Shown here: positions 1 through 7,514 of the stretch, piece after piece | How positions within the stretch are numbered: position 1 is the first letter of the stretch | How the letters are laid out: every line of letters starts with the position of its first letter | Assembly (NCBI RefSeq): GCF_000378425.1 | Contig: NZ_KB899818.1 | Span: forward strand, 1 to 64,000 | Length of the DNA: 64,000 nucleotides | DNA from: Cohnella laeviribosi DSM 21336 | GTDB taxonomy: Bacteria; Bacillota; Bacilli; Paenibacillales; Paenibacillaceae | Direction: 5' to 3' | Position numbers and translations under genes: made by a program | The notes under the pieces: model-generated | The model's input: the letters and a program-made list of their open reading frames with translations, nothing else | Database searches by the model: none | What the model was told of the DNA's origin: nothing

Positions 1-111
1 AAACGCGCCCTCGTCTTAACGGCAAGAAAACTTGTGCGTCTGGTCGATGTGCTGCTACGCAACGGCCAACTCTACACGCCTCGAAGGAAGGTGACGACTG
101 CGAAGGATTAA
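1..111 (+). CDS. IS110-family transposase, C-terminal end only
   Basis: The frame is open from the left edge and ends in TAA after 36 codons. The residues, with ARKLVRLVDVLLRNGQLYTP near the end, resemble the last segment of the Transposase_20 (IS116/IS110/IS902) domain, where a helix with ARK..R is followed by a short basic tail. IS110 enzymes are DEDD-type recombinases guided by a structured RNA from the element's non-coding end. Catalytic residues lie outside the window, so activity cannot be judged. The assignment rests on a short stretch and is a family-level recognition only. Confidence 0.7.
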   Translation, partial: KRALVLTARKLVRLVDVLLRNGQLYTPRRKVTTAKD

Positions 112-285
112 CTCCTCCTTTGCCAAAGTCCTTCACGGATTCCCAGTTAAAATCTGGTAACTGACTCGATTTTCGACTGGGTTTTGTTTGGTGCTGCCAT
201 TTTCCCTGACTCCTGCGCTCTGCAGCCAAGAAAATTTCCAATTCTCACGAATCAGGGACTTGACATCTTACCGCTGGACTTTAAA
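112..285 (+). mobile_element. Probable 3' non-coding end of the IS110-type element
   Basis: Directly after the transposase stop lies about 170 bases without coding potential but with nested inverted repeats: CAGTTA at 144-149 pairs with TAACTG at 158-163, and CCCAGT at 142-147 can alternatively pair with ACTGGG at 176-181. The composition turns strongly AT-rich after about 285, which I take as a rough outer limit of the element; no terminal repeat or target duplication can be verified. In the IS1111 branch of IS110 the guide (bridge) RNA comes from this 3' end, so this could be such an RNA gene. That is inference. Confidence 0.4.
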
Positions 286-302
286 AAAATGAAAAATGGG
301 GG

Positions 303-331
303 TTGACTGAAGAAAAAATATGATGTACAAT
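303..331 (+). promoter_or_regulatory. SigA-type promoter pointing right from the IS end
   Basis: TTGACT at 303-308 and TACAAT at 326-331 are separated by exactly 17 bases in an AT-rich tract; a second TATAAT lies at 342-347. No gene on the plus strand follows: the next gene, fur, is on the opposite strand. Positions 286-464 otherwise hold only AT-rich sequence. The promoter could drive antisense RNA toward fur or be a relic of a displaced gene. Confidence 0.5.
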
Positions 332-464
332 TAAAATGGGATATAATATTTTATTTAGATAATAAAATATGTTTCTATACTAATTTAGCATAGTTACTCA
401 ATTTTATCAATGCATTTAACACTACCGCCGCTATGGTGGATCATTGCGGTTTTTCCATTATAAA

Positions 465-511
465 CAAAAAAAAACGCCCTAGATCCGGAATAAATCCGGG
501 GTCCAGGGCGT
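465..511 (-). terminator. Rho-independent terminator of fur
   Basis: On the minus strand ACGCCCT (511-505) pairs with AGGGCGT (480-474), with a further CCGGA/TCCGG pairing inside, followed by a run of U residues ending near 465. It begins 11 bases after the fur stop codon. Confidence 0.85.
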
Positions 512-521
512 GTAACGGGAC

Positions 522-998
522 TTATGATACCGCTTTGGATTTTCTTTTGCATTCCTTCCGTTGGCAGACGTGGAAATGGCCGATAAAATCGAGCCGATGG
601 TCCGTCACCTTGAAGCCGTACTCGCGTTCCAGCTTCTTCTCCAGATCGGTCAGCCAATCCTCCTTGATTTCCTGCAGGGCGCCGCATTCCGAACAAACCA
701 GATGATGATGCATATGTTCGTGATCGCTGCTGCGCAAATCGAAACGCACGACCCCGTCACCGAAATTCATCTTTTCCACGATGTGAAGCTCCGCAAGCAG
801 CTCCAGCGTCCGGTACACCGTCGCCAGCCCGATGTCGGAAGCCTTTTCCTTCACGAGCATGAACACGTCCTCGGCGCTCAAATGGTCCCGCTCGTTTTCG
901 AGCAGCACGCGAACCGTCGCTTCGCGCTGGCGGGTCATTTTATAGCCTTTGCTCGTCAACCGACAATTGATGGCCTCCAGTTGTTCCGCGATCGTCAA
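522..998 (-). CDS. fur: Ferric uptake regulator Fur
   Basis: Fur is an iron-responsive dimeric repressor of iron uptake genes. The protein (158 residues from the chosen start) has the winged-helix DNA-binding half, with the recognition helix ending in GLATVYRTLELL, and a metal-binding half with an HHHLVCSECG motif and a second Cys pair, C..KEC, near the end, matching the structural zinc site of Bacillus Fur. The frame opens upstream at a GTG (1007), but that codon abuts the ribosome site AGAGGGG, so the TTG at 998, 8 bases downstream of it, is preferred and gives a family-typical length. A PerR-box-like palindrome precedes the gene, and a target-like promoter lies at 14300. The call is firm; the start codon is inferred. 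Confidence 0.95.
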   Translation of the reverse strand: MTIAEQLEAINCRLTSKGYKMTRQREATVRVLLENERDHLSAEDVFMLVKEKASDIGLATVYRTLELLAELHIVEKMNFGDGVVRFDLRSSDHEHMHHHLVCSECGALQEIKEDWLTDLEKKLEREYGFKVTDHRLDFIGHFHVCQRKECKRKSKAVS

Positions 999-1058
999 GG
1001 CAAGCACCCCTCTTTTATCATGAGCTGCAGTTGGTTACGCTTTGCAGTCGAATTCAAT

Positions 1059-1073
1059 TTAGAATTATTCTAA
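1059..1073 (-). promoter_or_regulatory. PerR/Fur-type operator in the fur promoter
   Basis: TTAGAATTATTCTAA is a perfect 7-1-7 palindrome that differs from the PerR consensus TTATAATNATTATAA by one symmetric base pair per arm. It lies about 60 bases upstream of the fur start. In Bacillus subtilis PerR represses fur, so this site most likely links peroxide sensing to iron regulation; Fur autoregulation is the alternative. Confidence 0.65.
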
Positions 1074-1150
1074 TTCTAACGCAAATTCGGTCCGAAAGCA
1101 AAGCTTTTCATCAACGAGAGCAAAGAGAGAGGGACAAGCCTGCGCACCGT

Positions 1151-1582
1151 TTACCAGCCGACGCTGTCAAACCACAATTCGTTCTGGTCGCGGAGGATGG
1201 CGCTCCGGATATACGGAATGATGTTTTCCGGCAGTTCGTTTAAATGAAACCATCTGAGCTCCTCGCACTTGTGCGGCTCGGCATTGACAATGTCGCCCTT
1301 CCAGGCTTCGACCTTCAAATAAAAATCGATCCACTCGCTGCTCGTGTTTTTCCGGTGGGTTACGCCCGTTATGCGAATGTCCGCCGGATCGATGTCGATT
1401 CCGGCTTCCTCCCTCGCTTCTCGTATGGCCGCGGCCTTCACTTCCTCGCCGCCGTCGATTCTTCCGGCCACGACGCTCCAATATCCGTCCATGAAGCCGG
1501 TGTTTTTCCGTTTGAGCAGCAAAACCCGATCGTCCCGATAAAACAGCAAATGAACGGCTCCGTAAAAAATCGGCTGTCGCAC
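1151..1582 (-). CDS. NUDIX hydrolase
   Basis: This 143-residue protein is a NUDIX pyrophosphohydrolase, an enzyme type that cleaves nucleoside diphosphates linked to another group X. The NUDIX box is complete: GRIDGGEE followed seven residues later by REAREEAGI, giving the metal-binding glutamates. The N-terminal half starts with a beta strand (AVHLLFYRDDRVLLLKR) typical of MutT-like enzymes. It stands alone between fur and the SulP gene, both on the same strand, without tight coupling. The substrate cannot be told from sequence; small NUDIX proteins of this kind act as housecleaning enzymes for damaged nucleotides or ADP-ribose. Confidence 0.88.
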   Translation of the reverse strand: MRQPIFYGAVHLLFYRDDRVLLLKRKNTGFMDGYWSVVAGRIDGGEEVKAAAIREAREEAGIDIDPADIRITGVTHRKNTSSEWIDFYLKVEAWKGDIVNAEPHKCEELRWFHLNELPENIIPYIRSAILRDQNELWFDSVGW

Positions 1583-1685
1583 AGTGTTCCTCCATCAATC
1601 GCATTCCAGCTTGCGCAGGACGGATTACAACCGGCCTCTTTCGTTACAGCCTAAATATACCACACGGTTCAAGCTTTTGTCGCCC

Positions 1686-3416
1686 TCAATTTCCGCTCGG
1701 CGGGCAGCTCGGGTGGGACAGCGCCTGGCACTCCCGGAAGGCAAAATGCCGGCAATTCAAGCATTTATCGCGATCCAGCTGCGTGAGCGCATATTGCAGC
1801 GCCTCTCCCGTATGCGCGAAAAACCGCTCTTCGCCGATCCGCTTGAGCAGCCCCGTTTTGGCCAGCACTTCCCGAGGCTGCGTCCGGATGCCCGAGACGA
1901 CGACTTGGCCGCCGTTTTTTTGCACATGGTCCACAACGCCCGCCAGAATCGCTTCGCCGGTCGTATCCATAAACGGCACCCGGCCGAGACGCAGCAGCAG
2001 CACGCCCCGCCCGATCCGGCTTTTGTCCAGAACCGTTCGCGCAAACCGGGAAGCCGCTCCGAAAAATAACGGTCCTTCCACCGTATACATGCTGATTTGC
2101 GGACAGTCCTTACCTTCCTCGACGACATGGGCTTTGACTTTGTGATGCTTGTCGTTCGGGTCCGGCAGCACCTTGCTCACCGCCAGCAGCTCGCTCATCC
2201 GTTTCACGAACAGGACGGCGGTCAGCGCAAGCCCGATTTCCACCGCGGTCGTCAGGTCCGTAAAGACGGTGAGCGCAAAGGTGAGCAGCAGCACGATCGA
2301 ATCGCTCGTTTTCGTCCGGAGCAGGCGCATAAATTCGTGCCGCTCGCTCATGTTCCACGCGACGACCATTAAAATCGGCGCCATGCTGGCCAGCGGAATA
2401 TGGGAGGCGTAAGGCGCAAACAAAACGAGCACCAGCAGCACGACGAGCCCGTGAATGACCCCGGACAACGGCGATGCCGCTCCGCTCTTAATGTTCGTGG
2501 CCGTTCTTGCGATCGCGCCGGTCGCCGGAATCCCCCCGAACAGCGGCGTCACCATGTTGGCGATGCCTTGGCCGATCAGTTCCCGATTGCTGTTGTGGCG
2601 GCTGCCTGTCATGCCGTCCGCCACGACCGCCGACAGCAGCGATTCGATCCCGCCCAGCAGCGCGATCACGATTGCCGGCCGCAGCAGCATTTCGACACGG
2701 TCCCAGGTGATGTCCGGAAGATGGAATTGCGGCAGCGCGCTGGGAATCGCGCCGTACGCCGAACCGATGGTGGCGACGTGGCCCGGGTACAACAACGCCG
2801 CCAGCAGGCTGGAGACGACCAACCCGACCAGAGAAGCCGGAATTTTCGGCGCGATTTTCGGCACAACCAGAATCGCCGCCAGGCATACCGAAGCCGTCAG
2901 CACGCTGTACCCGTTTATGCTCGGCAGGTGAATCGCGATTTCCTTCATGCTCGGCCAGAAATGCTCGTGGCGCTTCATCCCTTCCAGGCCGAGAAAGTTG
3001 CCGATCTGACCGGAGAAAATGATGACGGCGATGCCGGAGGTGAATCCGACCGTTACAGGGCGCGGGATAAATTTAATCAGCCCGCCGAGCTTGAACAAGC
3101 CCATCAAAACAAGAAGAATACCGGCCATAAAGCCGGCGATCAGCAAATTTTCGTAGCCGTATTGCATGACAATCGCGAGCAGGATGGGAATAAATGCGCC
3201 CGTCGGCCCTCCGATCTGGTATTTCGACCCGCCGAACAGGGAGATGAGAATGCCGGCGATCACGGTCGTATAGATGCCGTATTCGGGTTTGACGCCGGAG
3301 GCGATCGCGAACGCCATCCCCAGCGGAATCGCGATAATGCCGACCAGCAGGCCTGAAATCAAATCGTTGCGCAAGCAGGAAAACCGGTAGCCCTCGAATC
3401 TTCCCGTCCATTTCAT
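1686..3416 (-). CDS. SulP-family anion transporter with STAS domain
   Basis: SulP proteins move sulfate, bicarbonate or other anions across the cytoplasmic membrane. The 576-residue protein shows the family layout: the Sulfate_transp membrane domain with 10-14 hydrophobic helices over roughly residues 15-400, including the GGPTGAF element in an early helix, and a cytoplasmic STAS domain at about 440-545 with the FMDTTGE loop. The last 25 residues form an added cysteine-rich tail (C..C....EC.....SC). The gene follows the ArsR gene on the same strand, but a terminator stands between them. Whether the substrate is sulfate or bicarbonate is not decidable here; no carbonic anhydrase neighbours it. 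Confidence 0.9.
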   Translation of the reverse strand: MKWTGRFEGYRFSCLRNDLISGLLVGIIAIPLGMAFAIASGVKPEYGIYTTVIAGILISLFGGSKYQIGGPTGAFIPILLAIVMQYGYENLLIAGFMAGILLVLMGLFKLGGLIKFIPRPVTVGFTSGIAVIIFSGQIGNFLGLEGMKRHEHFWPSMKEIAIHLPSINGYSVLTASVCLAAILVVPKIAPKIPASLVGLVVSSLLAALLYPGHVATIGSAYGAIPSALPQFHLPDITWDRVEMLLRPAIVIALLGGIESLLSAVVADGMTGSRHNSNRELIGQGIANMVTPLFGGIPATGAIARTATNIKSGAASPLSGVIHGLVVLLVLVLFAPYASHIPLASMAPILMVVAWNMSERHEFMRLLRTKTSDSIVLLLTFALTVFTDLTTAVEIGLALTAVLFVKRMSELLAVSKVLPDPNDKHHKVKAHVVEEGKDCPQISMYTVEGPLFFGAASRFARTVLDKSRIGRGVLLLRLGRVPFMDTTGEAILAGVVDHVQKNGGQVVVSGIRTQPREVLAKTGLLKRIGEERFFAHTGEALQYALTQLDRDKCLNCRHFAFRECQALSHPSCPPSGN

Positions 3417-3508
3417 TTGTCCATAACCTTCTTTATTTTATATATTTGATTATTTGAATATTTATAACATACTTCCGCCCCTTCGAACCGTCAAACCCGA
3501 TTTCGGCG

Positions 3509-3547
3509 CAAAAAAACAAAAGAATCCTCCATTCGGCCGCAGGATTC
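3509..3547 (-). terminator. Terminator between arsR-like gene and sulP
   Basis: GAATCCT (3528-3522 on minus) pairs with AGGATTC (3547-3541), with additional GC pairs inside, followed on the minus strand by TTTTGTTTTTTT. It separates the regulator from the transporter transcript. Confidence 0.85.
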
Positions 3548-3563
3548 CCTTGTTAGATCCGAA

Positions 3564-3893
3564 TTATGTCTCCTTACGAATGTCTTCCAGCATCGAAATG
3601 GCGTCGACGAGATGATTGTCGAAAATGCGTTTGGCGATGGCCAACAAGTCTTTGATCAGCGGGTCACGCAGCGAGTAGATGACCGAGGTGCCGTCCTTGA
3701 TGCCGTAAACGACGTTTTTGTTGCGCAAAACGGCAAGCTGCTGGGAAACGGCCGAGCCCTCGGAGCCCAGAATGCTTTGCAGTTCGTTGACGTTCCGGTC
3801 CCCTTCGCTGAGCACCTCCAAAATCCGTATCCGCATCGGATGGGCGAGCGCTTTGAAAAAATCGGCTTTGAATTGCTGCAGGTTCGAGTTCAT
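3564..3893 (-). CDS. ArsR-family winged-helix regulator
   Basis: The 109-residue protein is an ArsR/SmtB-type repressor. Residues 10-90 form the winged helix, with FFKALAHPMRIRILEVL as helices 1-2 and SAVSQQLAVLRNKNVV as the recognition helix. The DNA-binding region has no ELCVC-type metal site and no cysteine at all, so it is probably not an arsenic or cadmium sensor; the C-terminal helix (KRIFDNHLVDAISML) is of the kind used for dimerisation. It lies just upstream of the SulP transporter gene on the same strand, and similar regulators are often paired with SulP genes in this group, so control of that transporter is plausible. The inducer is unknown. Confidence 0.85.
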   Translation of the reverse strand: MNSNLQQFKADFFKALAHPMRIRILEVLSEGDRNVNELQSILGSEGSAVSQQLAVLRNKNVVYGIKDGTSVIYSLRDPLIKDLLAIAKRIFDNHLVDAISMLEDIRKET

Positions 3894-3945
3894 TCCAAAT
3901 AGCCCCTCGACTTAAACTTTTAATCCGTATCTATCATAACACAAA

Positions 3946-3981
3946 GCGCCCTATTCTCCGATTGCGCGGTGAATAGGGCGC
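3946..3981 (-). terminator. Strong hairpin downstream of the epimerase gene
   Basis: GCGCCCTATTC (3946-3956) and GAATAGGGCGC (3971-3981) are perfect 11-base inverted repeats. The U-tract on the minus strand (CTTTGTGTT) is weak, so termination is likely but less certain than elsewhere. Confidence 0.6.
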
Positions 3982-3993
3982 CGATGTTTATGT

Positions 3994-4845
3994 TTATTCA
4001 AACTTCACATAATCGCGCCAGGAGTGCTTGGGCTGCCAGCCCAGCAGCTTCTTCGCCTTGGCGTTGCTGAGCAGCGTCTCGTAGCCGCTCAGCGGTGCGC
4101 GAATATCGCTCACTTCCGGATAGCGCGCGGCAAGAAGCTCGCGGCTTGGAATGGCCATGCTCGTATCGTCCGCCGCCAAGTTGAGCGCGACCGAGCCGAG
4201 CCCCTCCGCTTCGATCGCCAGCCTGCAGGCTTCCGCGATGTCCCGGGTATCCACGTAGCTCCACAGAATCCGGTCCCGCTGCGCGGGGTCGCGGATAAAC
4301 GAAGGGAACTTCGCGTAGTCGCCGGGCTCGATCACATTGCCGATCCGAAACGAAACGACCTGCATCCCGGTCCGGCGGTGAAACATGTCCGCCGTCTGCT
4401 CGTTCACGACCTTGGACAGGCCGTAGCTGTCCTGCGGCAGCTGCGGGTGCTCCTCGTCGACCGGCACGTACTGCGGGCCGAAGCGGTTGACCGCGAACAC
4501 GATCCCGTACGACGATTCGCTGGAGGCGATGACCGCCTTGCGGATGCCGAGCCCCGCCGACGCTTCCAATATGTTGTAGGTCGTTACGACATTGTTTTGA
4601 AAAGTGACCTCGCTCGGCTTGATGTGCGCGGCGGGAATCGCCGCCAGATGAACGACGGCATCCGCGCCGGCCAGCACGCCGTAGGCTTCGCCCAACCGAT
4701 TGAGGTCGACAAGCAGGGTCGGGCAAAGCGGTTCGTCCGGCAGCCGAACGTCGGCATTGACCACGTCGTAACCTTGCTCGACGAAATGTTTAACCACCCA
4801 ACGGCCCAGCTTCCCGCTGCCGCCGGTAATCACGACTTTTGCCAT
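3994..4845 (-). CDS. NAD-dependent epimerase/dehydratase (extended SDR)
   Basis: The 283-residue protein is an extended short-chain dehydrogenase. It starts with the Rossmann nucleotide-binding signature TGGSGKLG at residues 7-14 and an acidic residue after beta 2 (NADVRL), pointing to NAD. The catalytic YxxxK is YGLSK, preceded by the serine-rich stretch ASSESSYG. Proteins of this group act on nucleotide sugars or other polyols and include uronate dehydrogenase-like members. The gene is 27 bases downstream of the aldo/keto reductase gene on the same strand, which suggests one operon acting on a shared sugar or aldehyde. The exact substrate is not visible. Confidence 0.85.
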   Translation of the reverse strand: MAKVVITGGSGKLGRWVVKHFVEQGYDVVNADVRLPDEPLCPTLLVDLNRLGEAYGVLAGADAVVHLAAIPAAHIKPSEVTFQNNVVTTYNILEASAGLGIRKAVIASSESSYGIVFAVNRFGPQYVPVDEEHPQLPQDSYGLSKVVNEQTADMFHRRTGMQVVSFRIGNVIEPGDYAKFPSFIRDPAQRDRILWSYVDTRDIAEACRLAIEAEGLGSVALNLAADDTSMAIPSRELLAARYPEVSDIRAPLSGYETLLSNAKAKKLLGWQPKHSWRDYVKFE

Positions 4846-4872
4846 CGCGTCGTCCCGTCTCCTCTGTTTGGA

Positions 4873-5811
4873 TTAGGCGAGAATGCTTTCGATCCGGTCC
4901 AGCACGTCGCTGGACAGCTCGATGCCCGAAGCGCCCGCATTTTCCTTCACCTGCTCCGGACGGCTTGCCCCGACCAGCGCGCTGGCCACGTTCGGCTGGC
5001 GCAATACCCAGGCCAGCGCCAACTGGCCGACCGTGATGCCGAGCTCCGAAGCGATTTCGCCCAGCTTCCGCACCTTGGCGATTTTGTCTTCGGTAATCTG
5101 TTTCCGCATATTGTCGTTCTTCGCGGCGCGGCTGTCCCGGGGAATGTTGTCCGCGGACGCGTATTTGCCCGTCAGCAGCCCTTGCGCCAGCGGCGAAAAG
5201 ACGACCTGGCCGATGCCTTTCCGTTCGCCGAGCGGAATGATTTCTTTCTCGATATACCGCTCGAACATATTGTAGATCGGTTGATTGACGATGATGCGGT
5301 CGAGCAGATAGCGGTCCGCGATCGCCAGCGCTTCCGCCATTTGCGCGGCCGTCCATTCGCTGACGCCGACGTAGAGCACCTTGCCCTGCCTGACGAGATC
5401 GTCCAGCGCGCGCAGCGTTTCCTCAAGCGGCGTCTCGGGATCGAAACGGTGGCAATAATAAATGTCCACATAATCGGTTCCCAGACGCTTCAGGCTGGCG
5501 TGGCACTGCTCGGTCACGTGCTTGCGGGACAGGCCGCGGTCGTTCGGACCGTCGCCCATCGGCCAGAACACTTTGGTGGCCAGCACGTACGAATCGCGCG
5601 GATACGCCCGCAGCGTTTCGCCGACGACCAGTTCCGCCTGTCCTCTTTCGTAAACGTTTGCAGTATCGAAAAAGTTGATGCCCAGATCGTAAGCGGTCTG
5701 AATCGATTTGACGGCGTTCTCCTTTTCCACGTATCCGCCGTACGTCAGCCAGCTGCCCAAGCTGATTTCGCTGACTTTTAAGCCTGAACCTCCCAATTTC
5801 CGATATTTCAT
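4873..5811 (-). CDS. Aldo/keto reductase
   Basis: This 312-residue NADPH-dependent oxidoreductase has a TIM-barrel fold with the AKR tetrad visible: Asp in NFFDTANVYERG, the Tyr four residues later, Lys in LATKVF and His in YYCHRFD. The C-terminal NADP-binding segment ends with ALVGASRPEQVKEN, resembling the potassium-channel beta-subunit/YghZ-like branch. The ribosome site AAGGAGG just upstream of ATG at 5811 supports the start. The gene is divergent from an HxlR regulator across 192 bases, so that regulator probably controls it, as HxlR proteins often respond to aldehydes or quinones. The epimerase follows in the same direction. Confidence 0.9.
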   Translation of the reverse strand: MKYRKLGGSGLKVSEISLGSWLTYGGYVEKENAVKSIQTAYDLGINFFDTANVYERGQAELVVGETLRAYPRDSYVLATKVFWPMGDGPNDRGLSRKHVTEQCHASLKRLGTDYVDIYYCHRFDPETPLEETLRALDDLVRQGKVLYVGVSEWTAAQMAEALAIADRYLLDRIIVNQPIYNMFERYIEKEIIPLGERKGIGQVVFSPLAQGLLTGKYASADNIPRDSRAAKNDNMRKQITEDKIAKVRKLGEIASELGITVGQLALAWVLRQPNVASALVGASRPEQVKENAGASGIELSSDVLDRIESILA

Positions 5812-5944
5812 CTTTCATCAACCTCCTTGAGCGGGTTCGAAGCTTATGTAAGGGTTCAAGCTTCGCCGGATTTTTTCCCGGAAACGATTTTATTGTAAAG
5901 GATTTCCGTATACGATTAAAAGTAGTGAATTATTTTTCATTTAA

Positions 5945-5990
5945 TTATACCAAGTATATATGCTATATTTTTTATACCAATTATACCAAG
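5945..5990. promoter_or_regulatory. Three TTATACCAA direct repeats between AKR and HxlR genes
   Basis: TTATACCAA occurs at 5945-5953, 5972-5980 and 5981-5989. The last two are tandem, and the third runs straight into the AAGGAGG ribosome site of the HxlR gene. The repeats flank an AT-rich TATATATGCTATATT stretch that could be the promoter -10 region. They are a good candidate for the operator of the neighbouring HxlR regulator; this is inferred from position and repetition. Confidence 0.5.
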
Positions 5991-6003
5991 GAGGTTGGTT
6001 CAA

Positions 6004-6336
6004 ATGTCGGCAAGCAGCTATATTCCGAAAGAACCCGTCAACTACGAATGCAATATCGAGAAAACGCTCGATGTGCTCGGCGGCAAATGGGCGTTTCTGG
6101 TGCTTCGCGAGCTGTTCGGCGGCACGAAGCGGTTCGGCGAACTGCAGCGCAGTATTCCGGCCGTAAGCCCCCGCGCCCTCACCAGCACGCTTCGCCACCT
6201 GGAGGAAAAAGGCGTGCTGGAGCGCCGCGTGCATCCCACCGTCCCCGTAACAGTCGAGTATACGCTGACGCCGAAAGGGCAAGACCTGCATCAAATCGTC
6301 AAAGAAATGAAGATTTGGGCCGCGAAGTGGACCTGA
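6004..6336 (+). CDS. HxlR-family transcriptional regulator
   Basis: The 110-residue protein is a MarR-like winged-helix regulator of the HxlR family. The family signature C.IE.TLDVLGGKWAFLVLRELFGG..RF.EL occupies residues 16-45, with the single conserved cysteine in YECNIEK, a residue that in several HxlR members senses electrophiles. The recognition helix lies in SPRALTSTLRHLEEKGVLER. ATG at 6004 is 9 bases after AAGGAGG, so it is preferred over the in-frame TTG at 5995. It is transcribed away from the aldo/keto reductase gene and probably controls it and itself. The inducer is unknown, though carbonyl electrophiles would fit the enzyme. Confidence 0.9.
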   Translation: MSASSYIPKEPVNYECNIEKTLDVLGGKWAFLVLRELFGGTKRFGELQRSIPAVSPRALTSTLRHLEEKGVLERRVHPTVPVTVEYTLTPKGQDLHQIVKEMKIWAAKWT

Positions 6337-6387
6337 TCGCAAACGAAACGCCGCGGACAGCGCCGCCTTCCGTTGCGGCCCCGGCCG

Positions 6388-7407
6388 CTAGCCTCCCGTG
6401 TTTTTCGCGGCGCGCCTCGTTTCCTCGATCACTTCCCGCAGGCGGTCGGGGTAGTTCGTATGAATGCCGTCCGCGCCCCAGTTCAGCGCCTTGCTCATGT
6501 TCACTTGATAATTGATCGTGTACGGATACATAAGAAGTCCGGCTTGCTTGACTTTTTGCACGTACGGCGCGTTCAGACGTTGAAAATTGGCGCCGATGCC
6601 GGCGGCGTAGCGCTTGATGTCCGCCAGCGAAGAATCGGAGATGGAAGCGGGCGCGTTGTACCACAGCAGCTGAAACAGCGGAATGTCTCCGTTCAGCGAA
6701 CGGATTTTCAACAGGCTGGCCTTGCTGAACGACTGAACCGCCACATGGCGCTTCAGCTTGAATTCCTCGACCAGCGCGACCAATTCTTCCTCGAGTCCGG
6801 GGTAGACGTCCGGCGATTTCGTCTCCAGCAAATAGTTGGTTTCGCCCCTGAACGTCTCGAAAATCTCCCGCAGCGTCGGCACCTTCTCGCCGGCGTATTC
6901 GTCCCGGGCGTACATCGGGTGCTGCCGGTTGAACCAGGACCCCGCGTCCAGCCGTTTGATCTCCGCAAGCGTCATGCTGCCGACCCGCCCGGAGCCGTTC
7001 GTCGTGCGGTTCACCGTCTCGTCGTGCATGGCGATCAAGTGGCCGTCCCGGGTCATCTGCAAGTCGATCTCCAGATAGTCCGCGTTCATCCGGACCGCCG
7101 TTTGGAACGCGGACAGCGTATTTTCCGGCGCGTAGCCCGAAGCGCCTCGGTGCGCGATCATGGCGACCTTCGCTTCGGGCGCAAACAGTGTCAGCAGAAC
7201 GTCCCGGCTTGAAGGCCATAAAAACAGCAAAGCGGCTGCGGCCGCGATCAGCAGCGAGTGAAGCGTATAAAAGTATAAAGATGACACCTGGATTTTGCGC
7301 AAATCAAGCCCTCCCGCAATCGCTCGGCTGCCGTTCTTCCGTGCTCCCGCGTTTCCCGAAATCTTCATGAGAATGAAGCCCAAAATTACTGGACAGAGAC
7401 GATTCAA
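6388..7407 (-). CDS. Membrane-anchored glycerophosphodiester phosphodiesterase
   Basis: GDPD enzymes split glycerophosphodiesters into glycerol-3-phosphate and an alcohol. The catalytic domain begins with MIAHRGASGYAPENT, giving the conserved HRG and PEN motifs, and continues with YLEIDLQMTRDGHLIAMHDE, which carries the metal-binding Glu/Asp and second catalytic His. A hydrophobic helix (about residues 43-66) precedes the domain, so the enzyme is probably anchored with the active site outside. The annotated start is a TTG; an ATG 13 codons downstream (7368) is equally possible, as neither has a clear ribosome site. It converges with the HxlR gene and is not obviously in an operon. Confidence 0.88.
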   Translation of the reverse strand: MNRLCPVILGFILMKISGNAGARKNGSRAIAGGLDLRKIQVSSLYFYTLHSLLIAAAAALLFLWPSSRDVLLTLFAPEAKVAMIAHRGASGYAPENTLSAFQTAVRMNADYLEIDLQMTRDGHLIAMHDETVNRTTNGSGRVGSMTLAEIKRLDAGSWFNRQHPMYARDEYAGEKVPTLREIFETFRGETNYLLETKSPDVYPGLEEELVALVEEFKLKRHVAVQSFSKASLLKIRSLNGDIPLFQLLWYNAPASISDSSLADIKRYAAGIGANFQRLNAPYVQKVKQAGLLMYPYTINYQVNMSKALNWGADGIHTNYPDRLREVIEETRRAAKNTGG

Positions 7408-7466
7408 TCGGGAGTGTTTCGCGTTCCCTTTGAGAGCAGTGTATTCAACAAACGCGCAACAGAGAA

Positions 7467-7500
7467 GAGCCCGTTTTCCGGTCTGGCGGAAAACGGGCTC
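7467..7500 (-). terminator. Terminator of the sulfonate-type operon
   Basis: GAGCCCGTTTTCC (7467-7479) and GGAAAACGGGCTC (7488-7500) form a perfect 13-base stem 15 bases after the dioxygenase stop. The following minus-strand tract TTCTCTGTT is U-rich but interrupted. Confidence 0.75.
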
Positions 7501-7514
7501 ATCTTGCGTTCGAA

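Noticed and set aside
4024-5781. Long open plus-strand frame (585 codons) opposite the epimerase and aldo/keto reductase
   Set aside because: It is antisense to two well-supported genes, has no ribosome site at its start and gives a residue composition rich in His, Arg and Asp typical of the reverse of high-GC genes.
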